A DNA stretch of 35,616 nucleotides from Phascolarctobacterium succinatutens CAG:287. Lineage in GTDB: Bacteria; Bacillota; Negativicutes; Acidaminococcales; Acidaminococcaceae. The stretch lies in NCBI RefSeq assembly GCF_000434895.1, contig NZ_FR892764.1, forward strand, positions 7,410 through 43,025, read 5' to 3'. Made by a program: the position numbers and the translations under genes. Positions 1 to 8,494 of the stretch are shown in pieces. Every line of letters starts with the position of its first letter. The first letter of the stretch is position 1. The notes under the pieces were generated by a model that was not told the DNA's origin, made no database searches, and was given only the letters and a program-made list of their open reading frames with translations.

Positions 1-744
1 TCTGTTCTGCTGAAGGGCGCGGTCGTTACTCTGCTGCTGGCAGTAGTAGGCACATTTATCGGCTGTATTATCGGCCTTATTGTTGGTGTTATCCAAACAA
101 TTCCTTTGGAGGATAATGACAGCAAGGTTAAGAGAACTTTGGTGCGCTGCGTGCAGCGCTTATTAGACGCTTACGTAGAGGTATTTCGCGGTACACCTAT
201 GATTGTACAGGCTATGGTTGTTTATTACGGTGCAATGAGCCTGTTTGATATCGATATGTCACCGCTGTTTGCAGGCTTTTTGGTTGTTTCTATCAATACC
301 GGTGCATACATGGCAGAAACTGTGCGTGGCGGTATTGAATCTGTTGACCCGGGACAAAAGGAAGCAGCAATTGCTATCGGTATGGATCATATCCAGACCA
401 TGCGCTGCGTTATTCTGCCGCAGGCTCTGCGCAACGTTATGCCGCAGCTGGGCAACAACCTGATTATCAATATCAAGGATACCTCTGTATTGAACGTTAT
501 CTCCGTAACAGAGCTGTATTTTGCTTCCAAGTCTGCTGCAGGCGTGTACTACAAATACTTTGAAATTTTCTTCATTACCTGCGTAATTTATTTTATTATG
601 ACCTTTACCGCTTCCCGCCTGCTGCGCTGGTTGGAAAGCAAGATGGATGGCCCGAAGGATTATCAGCTGGTTACCTATGACCCGATGATGGATCCTTGCG
701 GTGATATCCCTCTGCCTACTAAGAAGCCGAAAGGACGGTACTAA
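1..744 (+). CDS. Polar amino-acid ABC transporter permease (5' end outside window)
   Basis: Inner-membrane channel subunit of an amino-acid importer of the HisM/GlnP family. The frame is open from base 1, so the N-terminus lies outside the window; a TTG at 106 is internal and not the start. The visible part has hydrophobic segments and the cytoplasmic EAA loop (EAAIAIGMDHIQTMRCVILP, about 120-139 residues in) that contacts the ATPase, followed by LGNNLIINIKDTSVL, typical of this family. The C-terminal tail is polar. It ends 3 bases before the ATPase gene, so the two are co-transcribed; the substrate-binding protein is presumably upstream, outside the window. Substrate cannot be read from the sequence. 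Confidence 0.93.
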   Translation, partial: SVLLKGAVVTLLLAVVGTFIGCIIGLIVGVIQTIPLEDNDSKVKRTLVRCVQRLLDAYVEVFRGTPMIVQAMVVYYGAMSLFDIDMSPLFAGFLVVSINTGAYMAETVRGGIESVDPGQKEAAIAIGMDHIQTMRCVILPQALRNVMPQLGNNLIINIKDTSVLNVISVTELYFASKSAAGVYYKYFEIFFITCVIYFIMTFTASRLLRWLESKMDGPKDYQLVTYDPMMDPCGDIPLPTKKPKGRY

Positions 745-747
745 GCT

Positions 748-1491
748 ATGGAAAAGGAACTTTTGTTATCAGTCCATGATTTAAAGAAAAGCTTTGGCGA
801 GCGCGAAATTTTAAAGGGCATCAGCTTTGATGTCCGTCGCGGTGATGTTGTCTGCATCATCGGTCCTTCCGGCAGCGGCAAGTCTACGCTTATCCGCTGC
901 GTGAACTATTTGGAGCATCCGACTGCCGGCACTATTGATTACCGTGGTACGGATGTAAATGAAGCTTTCAAAAAGCTCACTATGTATCGTACAAAGGTAG
1001 GTATGGTATTCCAATCCTTCAACCTGTTTAACAATATGACTGTTTTGGAAAACTGCATGGTCGGTCAGGTTAAGGTCCTTGGCAAAAGCAAGGAGGAAGC
1101 TCGCACAACTGCGCTGAAATATCTGAAGCATGTTGGTATGGATACTTATGTAAATGCCAAACCGCACCAGCTGAGCGGCGGTCAGAAGCAGCGTGTAGCA
1201 ATCGCACGTGCGCTGGCACTGGAGCCGGAGGTTCTTTTGATGGACGAGCCGACAAGCGCATTGGACCCGGAAATGGTTGGCGAGGTTCTGCGCGTTATCC
1301 GCGACCTGGCTAAGGAAGGCCTGACGATGGTTATCGTAACGCATGAGATGGCTTTTGCCCGTGACGTTTCTAACCGTGTTATCTTTATCGACCAGGGCGT
1401 AATTGCTGAGGAAGGCGAGCCGCAGGAGCTGTTTGCGCATCCGAAGAATAAACGTACTCAGGATTTCTTAAGCAGATTTGCTAACGCTTAA
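748..1491 (+). CDS. Polar amino-acid ABC transporter ATP-binding protein (GlnQ/HisP type)
   Basis: Cytoplasmic ATPase that powers the importer encoded just upstream. It has 247 residues, the usual family length. Walker A is GPSGSGKST at residues 39-47, the Q-loop follows in VFQSFNLF, the signature is LSGGQKQRVAIARAL, Walker B is VLLMDEPTSALDP, and the switch histidine is in VTHEM. The C-terminus (IDQGVIAEEGEPQELFAHPK) is characteristic of amino-acid importer ATPases. The ATG follows the permease stop by 3 bases, implying translational coupling. A strong terminator starts 22 bases after the stop, so this is the last gene of the operon. Confidence 0.95.
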   Translation: MEKELLLSVHDLKKSFGEREILKGISFDVRRGDVVCIIGPSGSGKSTLIRCVNYLEHPTAGTIDYRGTDVNEAFKKLTMYRTKVGMVFQSFNLFNNMTVLENCMVGQVKVLGKSKEEARTTALKYLKHVGMDTYVNAKPHQLSGGQKQRVAIARALALEPEVLLMDEPTSALDPEMVGEVLRVIRDLAKEGLTMVIVTHEMAFARDVSNRVIFIDQGVIAEEGEPQELFAHPKNKRTQDFLSRFANA

Positions 1492-1513
1492 GCTAATTTT
1501 ATAACGTAGCTTT

Positions 1514-1558
1514 GCTCTCTGTTTCAAGGTGTACCTTGAAACAGGGAGCTTTTGTTTT
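1514..1558 (+). terminator. Rho-independent terminator of the amino-acid importer operon
   Basis: A 17-base arm (GCTCTCTGTTTCAAGGT) pairs with ACCTTGAAACAGGGAGC across a 2-base centre, with one mismatch or wobble, followed by TTTTGTTTT. It lies 22 bases after the ATPase stop codon. Confidence 0.9.
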
Positions 1559-1693
1559 GCGATGAGCTTTTATCATAACCGAGAGATGCGAGAAGAAATT
1601 ATAAGTCGACGCAGGAATTTTATTTATTGCTGTAGAAATTCTATTAAGGCGAGGAATATCTCTGCTTAGAAAGAGTTAAAGGTAGTGATAAAA

Positions 1694-3247
1694 ATGATGA
1701 AGGTTTTGCGAAGTGTTTTGCTTTGCGCTTTACTGTTGACTACTCATACAGCATTTGCCGCTAAGGGCACTCTGTTATATATACCCATGGACAACAGACC
1801 GGTGTGCCTTGATTACACAGTGCAGACGATGCAGGCTGCAGGCTGGGATGTACAGCTGCCGCCGGCCGAATATATTGCCGGTGCTCAGTCAGCAGGGCAG
1901 CCGGAAAAGCTTTTTAACTGGCTGGAGGCTAAGGCCGGTGAATCGGTAGCCATTGTTGCTTCTTCCGATGCTTTGCTTTATGGCGGGCTGGTAGCGTCGC
2001 GCACGCATGAAATTTCACCGGAGCTTCTGCAGCAGCGTGCGGAACGCTTGGTAGAGCTGAAAAAGCAGCACGGCGGACAGAAGGTTTATGTATTTACTAC
2101 TATTATGCGTTCGCCTAAGGCCAGCAGTGCGCCGACAGAGCCTGCATATTATAAGGAATGGGGTCCTAAGATTTTCCGTTTGGGAGAGCTGGAGGACAAG
2201 CTGGAGCTTAAGCAGATTAAGCGTAAAGAGGTAAAGGAGCTGGCGGAGCTGCGCAGCAGCATTCCCCGGGAAATACTGACTGATATGTTTACACGCCGCA
2301 GCAACAATATCCGCGCTACGGAGCTTTTGCTGCATGGTGTGGAAAGCGGCGATTTTGATTATATGCTTATCGGCCGTGACGATACCGCTGCCTATTCTCA
2401 GGCACATAGGGAAGCACGCGAGATGGATATTCTGGTAAATGAGCTGCCGAAGGAGAAAATCCGTTTCTTCGCCGGCGCAGATCAGCTTGGCCTGCTGCTG
2501 TTGAGCCGTGCTGCCAACCGTCTGCAGTATGAGCTGCCTTTGGTAAATGTAACCTATGCTGCAGGCAAGGGCGGTAAAACTGTGCCTACCTACGAGGATG
2601 ATACTGTGGCCGTGAGCGCTAAGCAGCATATCTACGCGGCAGGTGCCTTCCCAGTATATTCGCGCAAAAATGCGGATTTGGTTTTGGCAGTCAACACTCC
2701 TGCCGATGGTGTGACGCATGAGGCATCCGATGCAAGCAACAGCTATAAGGCATTGCCTGCTACCGTAAATTTCGTCAATAAGGTTGAACGCATTCTTAAG
2801 CATAATCATCCTGTGACTGTGGCAGATATCCGCTTTGGTAATGGTGCGGACAATGCTTTGGTAAAAACCTTGTTTGACAAACAGCTTGCCTACAGACTGG
2901 CATCCTACGGCGGTTGGAATACCGCGGGCAACAGCTTGGGCTTTGCTCTGGCGCAGGGACTGCTGTATAAGCAGTTAACGCCGGAAGCAAGAGAAAATCT
3001 GCTTAATGTGCGTTATCTTGATGATTGGGCATATCAGGCGAATGTGCGCATGCAAACCTATCAGCAGCTTATCTGGCCTAACTATTGGCCCAACAGCGGA
3101 CTGAATGAGGAGCAGCGTACTGCGGCGGAAGCATATATTACTCGGGAAATCAACAAGGTAAGCAAGCCGTATATGGGCAACACTGCCGAAGAATATAAAT
3201 TTACGCTGCCGTGGAGCAGAATGTTTGAAGTAAAGGTGGAGCGATAA
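1694..3247 (+). CDS. Exported DUF4127 family protein
   Basis: A 517-residue protein resembling the DUF4127 family, whose function is not established. The mature N-terminus KGTLLYIPMDNRPVCLDYT is the most recognisable family feature; later conserved-looking stretches include SSDALLYGGLVASR and GRDDTAAYSQAHREAR. Residues 1-22 form a signal peptide with an AFA cleavage site, so it is probably secreted or periplasmic. An upstream in-frame GTG at 1685 leaves no room for the AAAGG at 1678-1682 to act as a ribosome binding site, so the ATG at 1694 is preferred; the ATG at 1697 is also possible. It ends one base before the acetyltransferase gene, so the two form an operon. The 140 bases upstream show no clear promoter. 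Confidence 0.85.
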   Translation: MMKVLRSVLLCALLLTTHTAFAAKGTLLYIPMDNRPVCLDYTVQTMQAAGWDVQLPPAEYIAGAQSAGQPEKLFNWLEAKAGESVAIVASSDALLYGGLVASRTHEISPELLQQRAERLVELKKQHGGQKVYVFTTIMRSPKASSAPTEPAYYKEWGPKIFRLGELEDKLELKQIKRKEVKELAELRSSIPREILTDMFTRRSNNIRATELLLHGVESGDFDYMLIGRDDTAAYSQAHREAREMDILVNELPKEKIRFFAGADQLGLLLLSRAANRLQYELPLVNVTYAAGKGGKTVPTYEDDTVAVSAKQHIYAAGAFPVYSRKNADLVLAVNTPADGVTHEASDASNSYKALPATVNFVNKVERILKHNHPVTVADIRFGNGADNALVKTLFDKQLAYRLASYGGWNTAGNSLGFALAQGLLYKQLTPEARENLLNVRYLDDWAYQANVRMQTYQQLIWPNYWPNSGLNEEQRTAAEAYITREINKVSKPYMGNTAEEYKFTLPWSRMFEVKVER

Positions 3248-3248
3248 A

Positions 3249-3860
3249 ATGTCGATGAAGTATACGCTTCGCCTTGCGAAGCCTGACGATGCAGAAAAGC
3301 TGCTGGAAATTTACGCGCCCTTTGTTATTAGCAATGACAGGACGCTCAGCGATGTGTCATTTGAATATGAGGAGCCGTCTATAGAAGAATTTACAGAGCG
3401 AATCAAAAATATTTCTGCGCACTATCCTTATATAGTTTGTGAGCATGATGGCAGACTGTTGGGTTATGTTTATGCCCATCCTTATATGCAGCGTGCTGCC
3501 TATCAGTGGGGTGCCGCGGTAACGATTTATCTGGCACCTGAGGGTCAGGGACACGGATTGGGCAAGGTGATGTACACGGCGCTGGAAGCTTTACTGCGCC
3601 TGCAGGGAATAGTTGTGACCTATGCCTGCATTACTGCCAGCAATGAGCACAGCGTCAAAATGCATGAGGCGTGTGGCTATAAAATTATTGGTACCTTCAA
3701 TAATACAGGCTTCAAGCACGGCCATTGGCTGGACATGGTGTTGATGGAGAAGGTTATTGCCGAACATCCCAAGCAGCCTGAACTGATCAAGAAGATAGGC
3801 GAGCTGCCGCCGGAGACTGTGACAGCAGTTTTAAAAGAGGCTTCGGCAAGCCTGCAGTAA
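3249..3860 (+). CDS. GNAT N-acetyltransferase, phosphinothricin acetyltransferase-like
   Basis: A 203-residue cytoplasmic acetyl-CoA-dependent acetyltransferase. The GNAT core is intact: the acetyl-CoA pyrophosphate loop (V)TIYLAPEGQGHGLGK at about residues 91-106, then ITASNEHSVKMHEACGYKIIGTF, the motif-B region shared by the Pat/MnaT branch, which acetylates amino-acid-like amines such as phosphinothricin or methionine derivatives. The actual substrate is unknown. About 30 residues beyond the usual domain end form a helical C-terminal extension. It starts one base after the DUF4127 stop codon, so it is translated from the same mRNA, and converges on the minus-strand importer with a shared terminator between them. 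Confidence 0.9.
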   Translation: MSMKYTLRLAKPDDAEKLLEIYAPFVISNDRTLSDVSFEYEEPSIEEFTERIKNISAHYPYIVCEHDGRLLGYVYAHPYMQRAAYQWGAAVTIYLAPEGQGHGLGKVMYTALEALLRLQGIVVTYACITASNEHSVKMHEACGYKIIGTFNNTGFKHGHWLDMVLMEKVIAEHPKQPELIKKIGELPPETVTAVLKEASASLQ

Positions 3861-3939
3861 TAGCTCGGCAGAAAGCAGTATTTGTGTATAAGCGTAACAG
3901 TATTTTAAGAAGCTGTAGTAAGATTTTAGCAGAAAAAGA

Positions 3940-3995
3940 AAAAGCACTGTCAGCTCTATCTGATATAAGAATATCAGTGAGCAGACAGTGCTTTT
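3940..3995. terminator. Bidirectional terminator between convergent operons
   Basis: AAAAGCACTGTC (3940-3951) pairs perfectly with GACAGTGCTTTT (3984-3995), with a second nested hairpin CTGATAT/ATATCAG (3960-3966, 3971-3977). The A-tract on one side and T-tract on the other suit termination in both directions, serving the + strand acetyltransferase and the - strand permease. Confidence 0.85.
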
Positions 3996-4004
3996 GTGCT
4001 TTTC

Positions 4005-4823
4005 TCAGTTCTTCCAGGGGATAGTCTTTCGCTCCAACCATTGCAGGAACAGGTTAAAGAGCAGGCCGAGCAAGGATAATACAATAACTCCGGCCATCAA
4101 GCGGTCGGTAATCATCAAATCGCCGTAATGCAGGATGAGGGCGCCTATGCCGACCTGAGCGGCAATCATTTCTGCTGCTACCAGCAGCAGCAGAGATGTG
4201 CCGGCGGCAAGGCGCAGACCTGCGAAAATCATAGGTAAGGCGTTAGGCAGAACAACACTTTTCATCGTTTTCCACCAGCTGGCGTTAAAGCTGACTGCAA
4301 CCTTGATAAGCAGTGTATCAACATTTTTGACACCGCTGTAGGTGTTCATTGCTACCGGAAAGAAGACGCCGAGAGCAATAATCGTTACCTTCGACAGCTC
4401 GCCAATTCCCAGCCAAAGAATAAACAACGGCAGCAAAGCGATTTTAGGGATAGGATAAAGAGCGTTGACAACAGGATTACCGATTTTATCTGCCAGTGCC
4501 GAGGTACCGGTAACAAGACCGACTGCAAGGCCGATAAGGCTGCCGACAGCAAAACCGATTAAGATACGGTACATGCTGGCTGCCAGGCTTACGCCTATTT
4601 CGCCGTCAGCAAGCATGGTAAGCAGGGCGCTGATAATCTGGCTCGGTGCCGGCAAAAACAAAGAAGAAACCAGGCCGCAGCGGCAGATAGCCTCCCAAAA
4701 GAGCAGCAGGATGATGATAGAAGCAACGCTTACCCAATGCGGATAGGTCTTTTGCCAATGCGTCATACGGTTGCGCACGATATATTCGTTAGCTGCGTCA
4801 GCAGCAGTTTTCTTTTCAGGCAT
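4005..4823 (-). CDS. ABC transporter permease, SsuC/TauC family
   Basis: A 272-residue inner-membrane permease of the nitrate/sulfonate/taurine importer family. It has an N-terminal helix, then a binding-protein-dependent transport domain with about five more hydrophobic segments. The family's recognisable run NALYPIPKIALLPLFILWLGIGE and the following TIIALGVFFPVAMNTYSGV are present, as is the coupling-loop region WWKTMKSVVLPNALPMIFAGLRLA. Its ATG overlaps the end of the ATPase gene by 8 bases, so translation is coupled. It is the last gene of the minus-strand operon. The substrate (sulfonate, taurine, thiamine precursor or other) cannot be fixed from sequence. Confidence 0.93.
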   Translation of the reverse strand: MPEKKTAADAANEYIVRNRMTHWQKTYPHWVSVASIIILLLFWEAICRCGLVSSLFLPAPSQIISALLTMLADGEIGVSLAASMYRILIGFAVGSLIGLAVGLVTGTSALADKIGNPVVNALYPIPKIALLPLFILWLGIGELSKVTIIALGVFFPVAMNTYSGVKNVDTLLIKVAVSFNASWWKTMKSVVLPNALPMIFAGLRLAAGTSLLLLVAAEMIAAQVGIGALILHYGDLMITDRLMAGVIVLSLLGLLFNLFLQWLERKTIPWKN

Positions 4824-5604
4824 TGGCTTCCACCTCCATTAAGGCAGCACGCGCATCCTTGCTGATATGCTCCCAAATGATACGGACAAATTCCGCAATT
4901 TCGTCTGTGTGCTCAGGCTTAGCACGGTCGGCACGCGGAATGGTAATCTGCAGTATTTTGCTGACCTTTCCGGGGCGACGCGAAAGCAGTACAACTCTGT
5001 CAGCAAGCATTACTGCCTCCTGAATATTATGTGTAACATATAGCGTGGTCAGACGCGTCTTTTCCCACAGCGTTACCAGCTCCTCCTGCATGATGGTGCG
5101 TGTTTGCGCATCCAAGGCAGAAAACGGCTCATCCATCAGCAGCAGGTCAGGCTCGATAGCTAAAGCACGGGCAATGCCAACGCGCTGACGCATACCGCCG
5201 CTTAATTGGTGCGGGAAGGATTTTTCAAAGCCCTTTAAGCCTACAAGCTCAATGTAATGCTTAATGCGTGCTTCCTTTTCATCTGCTTTCATGCCTGCTG
5301 TTTCCAAACCGAAGGCAATATTATCATGCACATTACGCCAGGGGAAGAGGCCTGTTTCCTGAAAGACGATGCTCATACGAGGCTCATAGCCTGCGGCGAC
5401 ATCAGTAAATTTTACGTTACCGCTTGTGGGCTCCAAAAGCCCGGCAGTTATATTGAGCAAGGTTGATTTACCACAGCCGGACGGTCCTACCAATGCTACA
5501 AATTCTTCCTTATTAATGCTGAGGTTAATATCCTGCAAAACAGGAAGCAGCTTACCGCTGGTGGTGGTGAAATCCTTGCAGATATTTGCGATTTCTAATT
5601 TCAT
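4816..5604 (-). CDS. ABC transporter ATP-binding protein, SsuB/TauB family
   Basis: A 262-residue ATPase of the same importer. Walker A is GPSGCGKST at residues 40-48, the Q-loop lies in IVFQETGLFPWRNV, the signature is LSGGMRQRVGIARAL, Walker B is LLLMDEPFSALDAQTR, and the switch histidine is in YVTHNIQEA. The LFPWRNV stretch and MRQR signature are typical of the nitrate/sulfonate/taurine branch. An AGGATGG-like ribosome binding site precedes the ATG at 5604. It is separated from the binding-protein gene by 121 bases containing a long-range inverted repeat, and overlaps the permease gene by 8 bases. Confidence 0.94.
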   Translation of the reverse strand: MKLEIANICKDFTTTSGKLLPVLQDINLSINKEEFVALVGPSGCGKSTLLNITAGLLEPTSGNVKFTDVAAGYEPRMSIVFQETGLFPWRNVHDNIAFGLETAGMKADEKEARIKHYIELVGLKGFEKSFPHQLSGGMRQRVGIARALAIEPDLLLMDEPFSALDAQTRTIMQEELVTLWEKTRLTTLYVTHNIQEAVMLADRVVLLSRRPGKVSKILQITIPRADRAKPEHTDEIAEFVRIIWEHISKDARAALMEVEANA

Positions 5605-5624
5605 TTTCTACCATCCTCCAAAAA

Positions 5625-5707
5625 GACTGGCGCTAATATATCAGTCGCAGCGTTTTGGTGCTAAAGCATCGTCAACGCATTTTGCAGCTGTTACATTTAC
5701 GCCAGTC
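5625..5707 (-). promoter_or_regulatory. Intercistronic long-range inverted repeat in the SsuABC-like operon
   Basis: On the minus strand GACTGGCG (plus 5700-5707) pairs with CGCCAGTC (plus 5625-5632) and is followed by five T residues (plus 5620-5624), enclosing about 67 bases between the binding-protein stop and the ATPase start. It may be a partial terminator or an mRNA-stabilising structure that gives more binding protein than ATPase; that role is inferred. Confidence 0.45.
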
Positions 5708-5725
5708 TTGCTTTAATACAATAGT

Positions 5726-6745
5726 TTATTTCTTCATTGCTTCATCCAGAAAGCTGGTGTTGGCAACATCTTTCGCATCCAGTGTGCCGGAAATCATCTT
5801 GTTGTCAGTGTACCATTTAATCTGGGTTGCGATATCGCTGACGAGCAGCTTGCCGTCCTTATCAATATAGGGCAGGCCGGCTTTAATGTCTTCAGCCGGA
5901 GCCTTAACGTATTTGGCTACAATATTAACAACCTCTTCCAGCTTTTTGGCATCTTTCTTTTCTACTGCTGCTTCGTAGTAATAGTTGCAGGCCTTGTTGT
6001 AAGCACGCATGAAGCGTACAGCCGCATCCTTATTCTTCATAAAGTCAGGTGAGTAGAAAATAGCAGAGGTCTGATAAGGAATAACGTCGCCAACCTGTAC
6101 GACCAGTTTGCCGTAGCCTGCTTTTTGCACCTTGGTGATGTTAGGCTCGTTTAAGATGCAGCCATCAATCTGCTTGCTTTCCAAAGCAGCCATAACAGCA
6201 CTGAGCTTGCTCAGGGGAACAATTTCCACATCATTGAGGCTCATGCCCTGGGTTTCCAGCATTCTGCCAAGCATATAATGGAAGGTAGAACCCTTTTGCG
6301 TAATACCGATACGCTTGCCCTTCAAATCCTTAAGGCTTTTTACGCCGGCGTTGTAGTTGTCGGTGGTCACAAGCAGTGCAGAAGAGGAATAGCCCTTTTG
6401 TTCACGGCCTTTATCTGCAACAATGCCCAGCTTTTGTCCGTTGGCTGCCATGTTATAGAGGCTGGCCGTAATGCCGGTAGCGCCGACATCAACCTTAGAG
6501 GAAGCAGTGGATACGGCAATCGGATGAGCGGCATCAAACCATTGTGGTTCGATTTCAATACCTTCTTCAGCAAAGAAGCCCTTATCCATAGCGATAAATA
6601 AAGGGGCGCTGCTTGTCAGGCGCAGCATGCCAAGGCTTACCTTAGTCTTTTCTTTGGGTGTGTCTTTTTTTGAATCGTTACCGCCACAGCCTGCAGCTAA
6701 TACTAATAGGCAAAGGCTGAGCAGAAGAGCAACAAGTTTCTTCAT
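5726..6745 (-). CDS. ABC transporter substrate-binding lipoprotein, SsuA/TauA (NMT1/THI5-like) family
   Basis: A 339-residue binding lipoprotein that delivers substrate to the SsuBC-like transporter. Residues 1-26 are a lipoprotein signal peptide ending in LAAGC, so the cysteine should be lipidated. Family features follow: GMLRLTSSAPLFIAMDKGFF, GIEIEPQWFD, DVGATGITASLYNM, LKDLKGKRIGITQKGST and the hinge-side LNEPNI. A TTG reading 8 codons further upstream is rejected because the ATG at 6745 has a good AAGGGAAGG ribosome binding site and gives a clean signal peptide. It is the first gene of the operon and is divergent from the gene at 6995. The ligand is unknown. Confidence 0.92.
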   Translation of the reverse strand: MKKLVALLLSLCLLVLAAGCGGNDSKKDTPKEKTKVSLGMLRLTSSAPLFIAMDKGFFAEEGIEIEPQWFDAAHPIAVSTASSKVDVGATGITASLYNMAANGQKLGIVADKGREQKGYSSSALLVTTDNYNAGVKSLKDLKGKRIGITQKGSTFHYMLGRMLETQGMSLNDVEIVPLSKLSAVMAALESKQIDGCILNEPNITKVQKAGYGKLVVQVGDVIPYQTSAIFYSPDFMKNKDAAVRFMRAYNKACNYYYEAAVEKKDAKKLEEVVNIVAKYVKAPAEDIKAGLPYIDKDGKLLVSDIATQIKWYTDNKMISGTLDAKDVANTSFLDEAMKK

Positions 6746-6952
6746 TAATAAATCCTTCCCTTCTCCCAAAAAATCATAAAATACCGCTTTTATTCTACAC
6801 TATTTAACAATAAAAAGCAGTAATATTAATGAAAAAATCGTTTTGAGAAATAAGAAAAAGCCTTTTTGTACGAAATGCAACAGAATTTGCCGATGTTTGT
6901 GGTACCTTTATGTAAAAAATCTGTGTTTTAACAGCTACTTATAACAAAAAAA

Positions 6953-6961
6953 TGCTATAAT
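6953..6961 (+). promoter_or_regulatory. Extended -10 promoter for the gene at 6995
   Basis: TGCTATAAT (TG at 6953-6954, TATAAT at 6956-6961) is a consensus extended -10 element, 33 bases before the chosen start. No good -35 is visible, as expected of extended -10 promoters. The rest of the 6746-6994 divergent region is AT-rich without other clear signals. Confidence 0.6.
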
Positions 6962-6994
6962 ATAATAGTACGTTTGAAGAAAGGACGTGAAGAC

Positions 6995-8257
6995 GTGAAG
7001 ATAAAATGGATGGTGCAAGGCCTGGCCTGCAGCAGCGTACTTTTCTGCAGCACTATTGCTGCAGCCGCTGACACGCTGTTGGCGCAGGTGCCGCTGCAGC
7101 TGGCAGCGGAACAGACTGTTACCGCCGAGCTGTGGGGTGATAGGCTGCCTAACGGCTACGCCAATGATCTGCTTATTATGATTAAGGATAAGGACAAGAA
7201 GCTTTTGACGGCTCATGCACCTTCTATTAAGGGCGGATATAATTGCCAGCTGCAGCCTATTAAGCTGTGGGTGGGCAAAAGCGCCAGACAGCAGCTGCTG
7301 GTGAGTGCTGCTCAGGGAGATTGGCATGCGCCAAGTGAATACCGTGTACTTTCCTTTGCCAATAAGAAAAATGTGCGTGAGGTCTTTGGTGCTGCCGAAA
7401 GCATGGGACTGGTGACGCAAGCCTTTGCCAAGGATGGTAAAATGCATGTAACTTTAATCGACGGCAATAAATCGGTTTTAACACCGGCAGCAGGCAGTGA
7501 GGTTGAAGACGGCAAGCTGGAGTATGGCGGTTTGCATTCGCTGGTGGCACATGATGTAGATAATGACGGTGCAGATGAATTATTGGGCTGTCAGCAGCTG
7601 GTGCAGAAAAAGCAGCCTCTGGCAGATGTGGGCGCTATCTGGAAGCAGGACAAGAAAACTAAGGAATGGAAGCAGTTTTCCCTGACCATTATGACGCTCG
7701 CGCCTACGCCTAAGGATAATACTGTGAATGATGGCAAGGATTTTGCTGCCGGTACTATATTAGCGCGTAAGATGGTAGTTCCCGGCGGTGAAGCTACCTT
7801 CCCGGTTTTTGCCGGTAAGGATGTAGAGCTGCAAAATAAAATGAATAAGCTGCTGCAGGATGAGTGCAAAGAATATCTGGAGCATTTTTACAAGGGTGAG
7901 GCAGATATGGCGTTTAAGGTGATGCGTGCTGATGAACAGATTCTGAGCCTACAGCTGATTAGCGGTAAAAACAGCTTTATCCATCATCAGCTGAACGTAA
8001 ATCCTAAGACGGGTGAAAAAATCAGACTGGATGAAGTGCTTAATGTCAAGGATAAGGATTTGCTGCCGCTGATTAATCTGCTGAATACCAATAAGAAGGT
8101 TGTATATAAGGACAGACTGCCGGATGAATGGTATATTGAAGGAGATAATCTGTTCTTGATGCAGCGTATTGATGGCGTGGATCAGGTATCGGGTTTTGCT
8201 TTGGGCAATCTGCATAAATTTTTGCTAAAAAAAGAACTGTTGAACAGCAAAAACTGA
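6995..8257 (+). CDS. Exported protein of unknown function with a DxDxDG calcium-type loop
   Basis: A 420-residue protein not recognised with certainty. The GTG at 6995 is chosen because AAGGA at 6981-6985 lies 9 bases upstream; the frame also opens at TTG 6974, which lacks a ribosome binding site. Residues 1-25 are a signal peptide ending in AAAA. Around residue 187 is AHDVDNDGADELLG, the DxDxDGxDE loop of FG-GAP/VCBS repeats, which usually binds calcium. The last 160 residues (VPGGEATFPVFAGKDVELQN onward, then PKTGEKIRLDEVLN) loosely resemble the DUF3298/RsiV-type extracellular domain; that is an inference from pattern. It is probably periplasmic or surface-exposed, transcribed alone, divergent from the SsuA-like gene. 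Confidence 0.75.
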   Translation: MKIKWMVQGLACSSVLFCSTIAAAADTLLAQVPLQLAAEQTVTAELWGDRLPNGYANDLLIMIKDKDKKLLTAHAPSIKGGYNCQLQPIKLWVGKSARQQLLVSAAQGDWHAPSEYRVLSFANKKNVREVFGAAESMGLVTQAFAKDGKMHVTLIDGNKSVLTPAAGSEVEDGKLEYGGLHSLVAHDVDNDGADELLGCQQLVQKKQPLADVGAIWKQDKKTKEWKQFSLTIMTLAPTPKDNTVNDGKDFAAGTILARKMVVPGGEATFPVFAGKDVELQNKMNKLLQDECKEYLEHFYKGEADMAFKVMRADEQILSLQLISGKNSFIHHQLNVNPKTGEKIRLDEVLNVKDKDLLPLINLLNTNKKVVYKDRLPDEWYIEGDNLFLMQRIDGVDQVSGFALGNLHKFLLKKELLNSKN

Positions 8258-8269
8258 CTGACCAGTCAG
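8254..8269. promoter_or_regulatory. Palindrome overlapping a stop codon, candidate operator
   Basis: CTGACT-GACC-AGTCAG has 6-base perfect arms, overlaps the TGA stop at 8255-8257, and sits 70 bases upstream of the RND promoter. It resembles TetR-family operators, which commonly control RND pumps. There is no T-tract, so it is a poor terminator. No TetR gene is in the window. Confidence 0.35.
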
Positions 8270-8338
8270 CAAAATTTGTGAGAAGAAGATAATTAAAGAA
8301 AATGCAAGAAAAAACGGCGAAATTTGTTTAAATGAAGT

Positions 8339-8367
8339 TTGCATTTCTGAAAAATGTCCATTATAAT
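8339..8367 (+). promoter_or_regulatory. Sigma-70-type promoter of the RND efflux operon
   Basis: TTGCAT (8339-8344), a 17-base spacer and a perfect TATAAT (8362-8367). Transcription should start near 8374, giving a leader of about 120 bases before the adaptor gene. Confidence 0.75.
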
Positions 8368-8375
8368 AGTAGTAT

Positions 8376-8471
8376 TCTGAAACTGGAGCAGGAATATTTT
8401 CAGGTAAAGGTGCTAACAGTCATAAACGTTAGCAGTCTTATTGGTTATTATATATATTGAGTAGTTTCAGA
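8376..8471 (+). ncRNA. Structured 5' leader of the RND operon
   Basis: Right after the predicted transcription start, TCTGAAACT (8376-8384) pairs perfectly with AGTTTCAGA (8463-8471), closing a domain that holds a second hairpin, TGCTAAC (8411-8417) with GTTAGCA (8428-8434). The closing helix ends about 13 bases before the AAGGAGG ribosome binding site. This could be a regulatory element or an mRNA-stabilising structure; no known riboswitch family is recognised. Confidence 0.4.
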
Positions 8472-8494
8472 GTGAAGGTGAAGGAGGTTTTTTT

